In this document: one piece after another, positions 33,443 through 36,519 of the stretch
Layout: every line of letters starts with the position of its first letter
Position numbering within the stretch: the first letter of the stretch is position 1
Source: Paracoccaceae bacterium
Lineage (GTDB): Bacteria > Pseudomonadota > Alphaproteobacteria > Rhodobacterales > Rhodobacteraceae
Length of the DNA stretch: 36,519 bases
NCBI GenBank assembly: GCA_014859945.1
Contig: JACZKR010000199.1
Location: 1 to 36,519 of the forward strand
Reading direction: 5' to 3'
Notes under the pieces: model-generated
What the model was told of the DNA's origin: nothing
The model's input: the letters and a program-made list of their open reading frames with translations, nothing else
Database searches by the model: none
Made by a program: the position numbers and the translations under genes

Positions 33443-35146
33443 TCACTTCACCAGATAGGGGCGGCCGCGCCGCGTGGTTGGCGGGCGCAGGTCACCCGAG
33501 GCCGGGAAATCGCCCATCAGCACCGGCTGCATGCCCTGATTGCGCAGATTCTGCAGGAACTGGCCAAAGCCGGTCAGGTCGTTCAGCCGCGGCACTTCGG
33601 TCAGTCGCCGCATCGACCGCGGGCTGATCTCATCCACGATGGTCTGCAGGGGCTCCATCGGGTTTTCGACGAACTCGGCCAAGGTCCAGGTCCGCACCCG
33701 CGCCTTCACCCAGGGGCTGCGCAGCACCGACAGGAAATCGGCCTCGATCTTCTGCAACTGCGCCGCCTCGCGCCGGATGTCGCCGAAATTGCGGTTCGAC
33801 TGGAACAGCGGAATGGCCCAGGCGCCCGAGACGACAGAGATCTGCGCGTTCGGATCGCCCGCCATGAACCAGTTCAGCGTCTGATTGTCGCCGGGGCCGA
33901 ACTGAAAGCACTGCCTCTCGCCCCTGGTGTTCCACAACAGGCTGGTCAGGAAGCTTTTCGGGTTGTAGTCGCGCAGCTTGGCGCTGGCCGACAGCGCGCC
34001 GTTGTAGATCGCCTCTCCCCCGGCAAAATCCACGCGGTCAGGGGCGAACAGATGGCCATGCACCCGCGTTCCGGTGGTCTTGCCCAGCCAGATCTCAAAA
34101 TTCTCGAAGACATCCGAGAAACCCTCGAACACCGAATAGGGTGCGGCGGTGCGGCCGTTCTCCCAGTTCTCATTCGGATGGCGGGACTGCATGTAAAGGC
34201 CGGCGCGGCCCTTGGTCCGCCGTTCCACCGCCTTGGCAAACAGCCGGTCGATCTTGCCGGGGTTCGGTTCGGTCGCCTGACTGGCGGGGGTGTCGGTCAG
34301 GAAGCTGCGGTAAAGCTTGTCGGCATGCGGCCAGATCTTGCGCGCCACGAAACAGTCCGACCGCCGCAGGATCTGCAGGTGGTCGTCATAGAAGATATGC
34401 GGCTTGCCCTGAAAGTCGAACTTCGACAGCGTCAGCGACCGGCTTTCGACCTGCCCCGAGACCAGCCGCACCAGCGTCTGGAAATAGCTTTCGTCGGGAA
34501 TCCACACGCGGCGGAAATAGCCGTCGATCTCATCCCGGTCGGGATTGTCGAGGATGGCCGACAGCGTCTGCCGGGTCAGGCACCACCACTGGCTGCCCAG
34601 ATGCGGCACCAGCCCCGCCGGAATGCGCCGGCGAAAGCCGATGCGGCGCTGCACCCGCACATACCAGTCGAACAGCCGCCGCTGCTTGCGCCAGCTGAAG
34701 GGGAAGCGCAGGGTGAAGCGTTCGACATCCAGCCCGCCGATGGTCCAGCCGACATCTTCGGTCGTGACGCTTTCGATGAAATCGGTCTTGGGCCGCTCGT
34801 CCAGATAGCGCACCAGCTCTTCCACGGGCCGCAGGGGCAGGCAGGACCCCGAGGCCAGATAGACATGCCGCACCCCCGGAAAGCTGTGCAGCATCACCGT
34901 CGCCGCTTCCTGCGTGGCGGCCACCAGCCCCCAGGTGCCCCATTCGCAGGCGTGCCGGCCGGAAAAGCGGATGTTCTTCAGATCGGCCAGTGCCTTGACC
35001 AACCCGTTATAGGCCCGCCGACGCACCCGCCGGTCCACATGGATGACCACAGGGCAATCCCGTTCCGCCCAGTGACGCGCCACCTGCGCCGCGCGGTCCA
35101 GCGCGGTGTGGCACAGCATCACGAAGCCGACGGTGCCGCTTGTCAT
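33443..35146 (-). CDS. Beta-1,6-N-acetylglucosaminyltransferase-like (GT14, DUF5927-type C-terminus)
   Basis: 'VGFVMLCHTALDRAAQVARHWAERDCPVVIHVDRR', 'ACEWGTWGLVAATQEA', 'VYLASGSCLPLRPVEELVRYL', 'GSQWWCLTRQTL', 'PDESYFQTLV' GT14 motifs; long C-terminal extension. Confidence 0.85.
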   Translation of the reverse strand: MTSGTVGFVMLCHTALDRAAQVARHWAERDCPVVIHVDRRVRRRAYNGLVKALADLKNIRFSGRHACEWGTWGLVAATQEAATVMLHSFPGVRHVYLASGSCLPLRPVEELVRYLDERPKTDFIESVTTEDVGWTIGGLDVERFTLRFPFSWRKQRRLFDWYVRVQRRIGFRRRIPAGLVPHLGSQWWCLTRQTLSAILDNPDRDEIDGYFRRVWIPDESYFQTLVRLVSGQVESRSLTLSKFDFQGKPHIFYDDHLQILRRSDCFVARKIWPHADKLYRSFLTDTPASQATEPNPGKIDRLFAKAVERRTKGRAGLYMQSRHPNENWENGRTAAPYSVFEGFSDVFENFEIWLGKTTGTRVHGHLFAPDRVDFAGGEAIYNGALSASAKLRDYNPKSFLTSLLWNTRGERQCFQFGPGDNQTLNWFMAGDPNAQISVVSGAWAIPLFQSNRNFGDIRREAAQLQKIEADFLSVLRSPWVKARVRTWTLAEFVENPMEPLQTIVDEISPRSMRRLTEVPRLNDLTGFGQFLQNLRNQGMQPVLMGDFPASGDLRPPTTRRGRPYLVK

Positions 35147-36159
35147 GCCCAGTTCCCCTTGGACATGAGGCCGAGGATCTCAAGCTGGCGCCAGTTGATG
35201 TATTTCTCGCTCCACTTGCACCACAGGTCGGGCTCTTTCGAGACGGCCAGCCGGTAGGCGCGGTATTCGTGGCTGTTGGCGTAGTGCTGCTTGCGCTCCA
35301 TCTCTTCTTCCGCCTTGCGCGCGAAAGTGTCGAGGAACTTGGCATGCAACAGCACGCCCGAGGCCTTTTCGCCCCCCCATTCGTCATAGACCTGATTCAG
35401 CCCGCGCGGCAGCAGCATATGGGTCGAGCTGACATAGGCATAATCGCGGTGCCACTTCACCAGCGGGATCTTGTTCAGCGCCGGCGCCCGTTCCGGCGCA
35501 TCGGCAAAGAACATCCGCATCCGCGGCCCGCCCTGAATCCACAGGTTGCCGTATTTGTGGTTGCGGCTGATCACATAGTTGCCGCTGTCGAACCAGGGCG
35601 CGATTTCAAACGGGTCCTGCCCCTCACGGTAAGGCGTCACGTCGAAGGGGCCCTTGGGATACATGTCCAGAAGCATCGCCGAGAAGGACTTGATCGACGA
35701 AGCATCCAGCCAGTCGGTCAGCGCGCGCAGGGGCCGGGTATCGCAGAACGGATAGACAAAGAATTCATCCGGATCGACCACAAGGCACCAGTGGCCGTGG
35801 CCGTGGCGCATCTGCAGCCAGTTCAGCCAATCGACGCCGAAGCGCGACCGCTTGTAGCTGGCGGGCGTGGTCCACAGCGACACGTCGGGCTGTTCGGCCA
35901 GATATTCGGCCCCGCCATCGTCGCTGTCATTGTCGACCATCAGGAAGTGGTTCACCCCAAGGTCGCGGTAGTATTTCAGGAAGAACGGCAGGCGGACCCG
36001 TTCGTTGCGGAAGGTGGTGAAGACAAGGATATGGTCGCCCTTGATCAGGTCTGTCCTGTCGATCACCGGCCGCAGCTCACGCCGTTTGCGGAACGCGCGG
36101 ATGCGCCACCGCTTGCGGGCCAGTCGCAGCATGTATCTGGACAGAAAGCTCAACCCCAA
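35143..36159 (-). CDS. Glycosyltransferase family 2-like (GT2/GT92-like) protein
   Basis: 'ILVFTTFRNERVRLPFFLKYYRDLGVNHFLMVDNDSDDGG', 'HWCLVVDPDEFFVYP' DXD-like; stop overlaps the next start (ATGA). Confidence 0.88.
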   Translation of the reverse strand: MGLSFLSRYMLRLARKRWRIRAFRKRRELRPVIDRTDLIKGDHILVFTTFRNERVRLPFFLKYYRDLGVNHFLMVDNDSDDGGAEYLAEQPDVSLWTTPASYKRSRFGVDWLNWLQMRHGHGHWCLVVDPDEFFVYPFCDTRPLRALTDWLDASSIKSFSAMLLDMYPKGPFDVTPYREGQDPFEIAPWFDSGNYVISRNHKYGNLWIQGGPRMRMFFADAPERAPALNKIPLVKWHRDYAYVSSTHMLLPRGLNQVYDEWGGEKASGVLLHAKFLDTFARKAEEEMERKQHYANSHEYRAYRLAVSKEPDLWCKWSEKYINWRQLEILGLMSKGNWA

Positions 36160-36198
36160 CCTTTCCTTGTCGCCGGAAACGTCCTGCGGGCTGGCGTA

Positions 36199-36519
36199 TC
36201 ATTCAAGGCTTAAGACCCGGTTGAAGTGGTCTTCCCAAGCGGGAAGCGCCCGTCCCATGCCTTGCCCACGCAACCTGCCCGGGTTTTCCGTGCGTTCTTC
36301 TATCTTGTGCTGCCAAGGATACCGGTCCTCAAGGGGCAGGTAAACCGCATAGTCGCCCAAAAGTTCTTTGGTCACAGCCAGATCGCCGGCAATCACCGGC
36401 GTGCCAAGCGCAGCGGCTTCCAGCGGGGGCAGACCGAAGCCTTCGGCCATGCTGGGGAACAAAAGCGCCTCGGCGCCGGCCAAAAGGGCGGCCACCGCGC
36501 CATCGCCCAGTCCCTGCAG
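36199..36519 (-). CDS. Glycosyltransferase family 1/4 C-terminus (partial, runs off window)
   Basis: 'LQGLGDGAVAALLAGAEALLFPSMAEGFGLPPLEAAALGTPVIAGDLAVTKELLGDYAVYL' GT-B donor-site motif; frame open to window end. Confidence 0.88.
   Translation of the reverse strand: MQGLGDGAVAALLAGAEALLFPSMAEGFGLPPLEAAALGTPVIAGDLAVTKELLGDYAVYLPLEDRYPWQHKIEERTENPGRLRGQGMGRALPAWEDHFNRVLSLE

Noticed and set aside
32954-35257. 767-aa + strand ORF antisense to the GT14 and sulfotransferase genes
   Set aside because: Shadow ORF; composition atypical, no motif; minus-strand genes are convincing.
1-36519. CRISPR arrays, tRNA/rRNA genes, transposases, prophage modules
   Set aside because: No regularly spaced repeats, no tRNA-like cloverleaf noticed, and no transposase/integrase/phage structural motifs among the translated ORFs.

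Overview
High-GC alphaproteobacterial (Rhodobacteraceae/Paracoccus-like) chromosomal window containing no tRNA, rRNA, CRISPR or transposon that I could see. (A) ~0.7-17 kb: a dense catabolic island with a GntR regulator, a gentisate-dioxygenase-like bicupin, an FAH-family hydrolase, a true-nitrilase-type hydrolase, two flavin reductases, a NicX-like (2,5-dihydroxypyridine dioxygenase family) ring-cleavage enzyme, an atypical acyl-CoA-dehydrogenase-fold protein, an SRPBCC-alpha/beta hydrolase fusion, a TetR regulator, a glutamine-synthetase-like ligase and an APC permease. Facing it is a three-subunit molybdenum hydroxylase with its own MoaD-like protein. This is the best candidate for an undescribed pathway, probably for an N-heteroaromatic or nitrogen-substituted aromatic. 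(B) ~17-20.7 kb: a Mn/Zn-type ABC uptake operon with a Mur/Fur-like palindrome upstream. (C) 20.7-26.1 kb: the beta-hydroxyaspartate cycle cluster bhcD-bhcC-bhcB-bhcA with divergent bhcR (known system). (D) 26.2-27.2 kb: an orphan protein with a possible papain-like (CHAP/NlpC-like) fold. (E) 27.3-32 kb: housekeeping rnd-kdsD-lptC-lptA-lptB-hpf-ptsN, without rpoN. (F) 32-36.5 kb: a surface-polysaccharide operon with a double-motif sulfotransferase, a GT14/DUF5927-type transferase, a GT2-like glycosyltransferase and a partial GT1. All assignments come from reading translations by eye; no database search was run.
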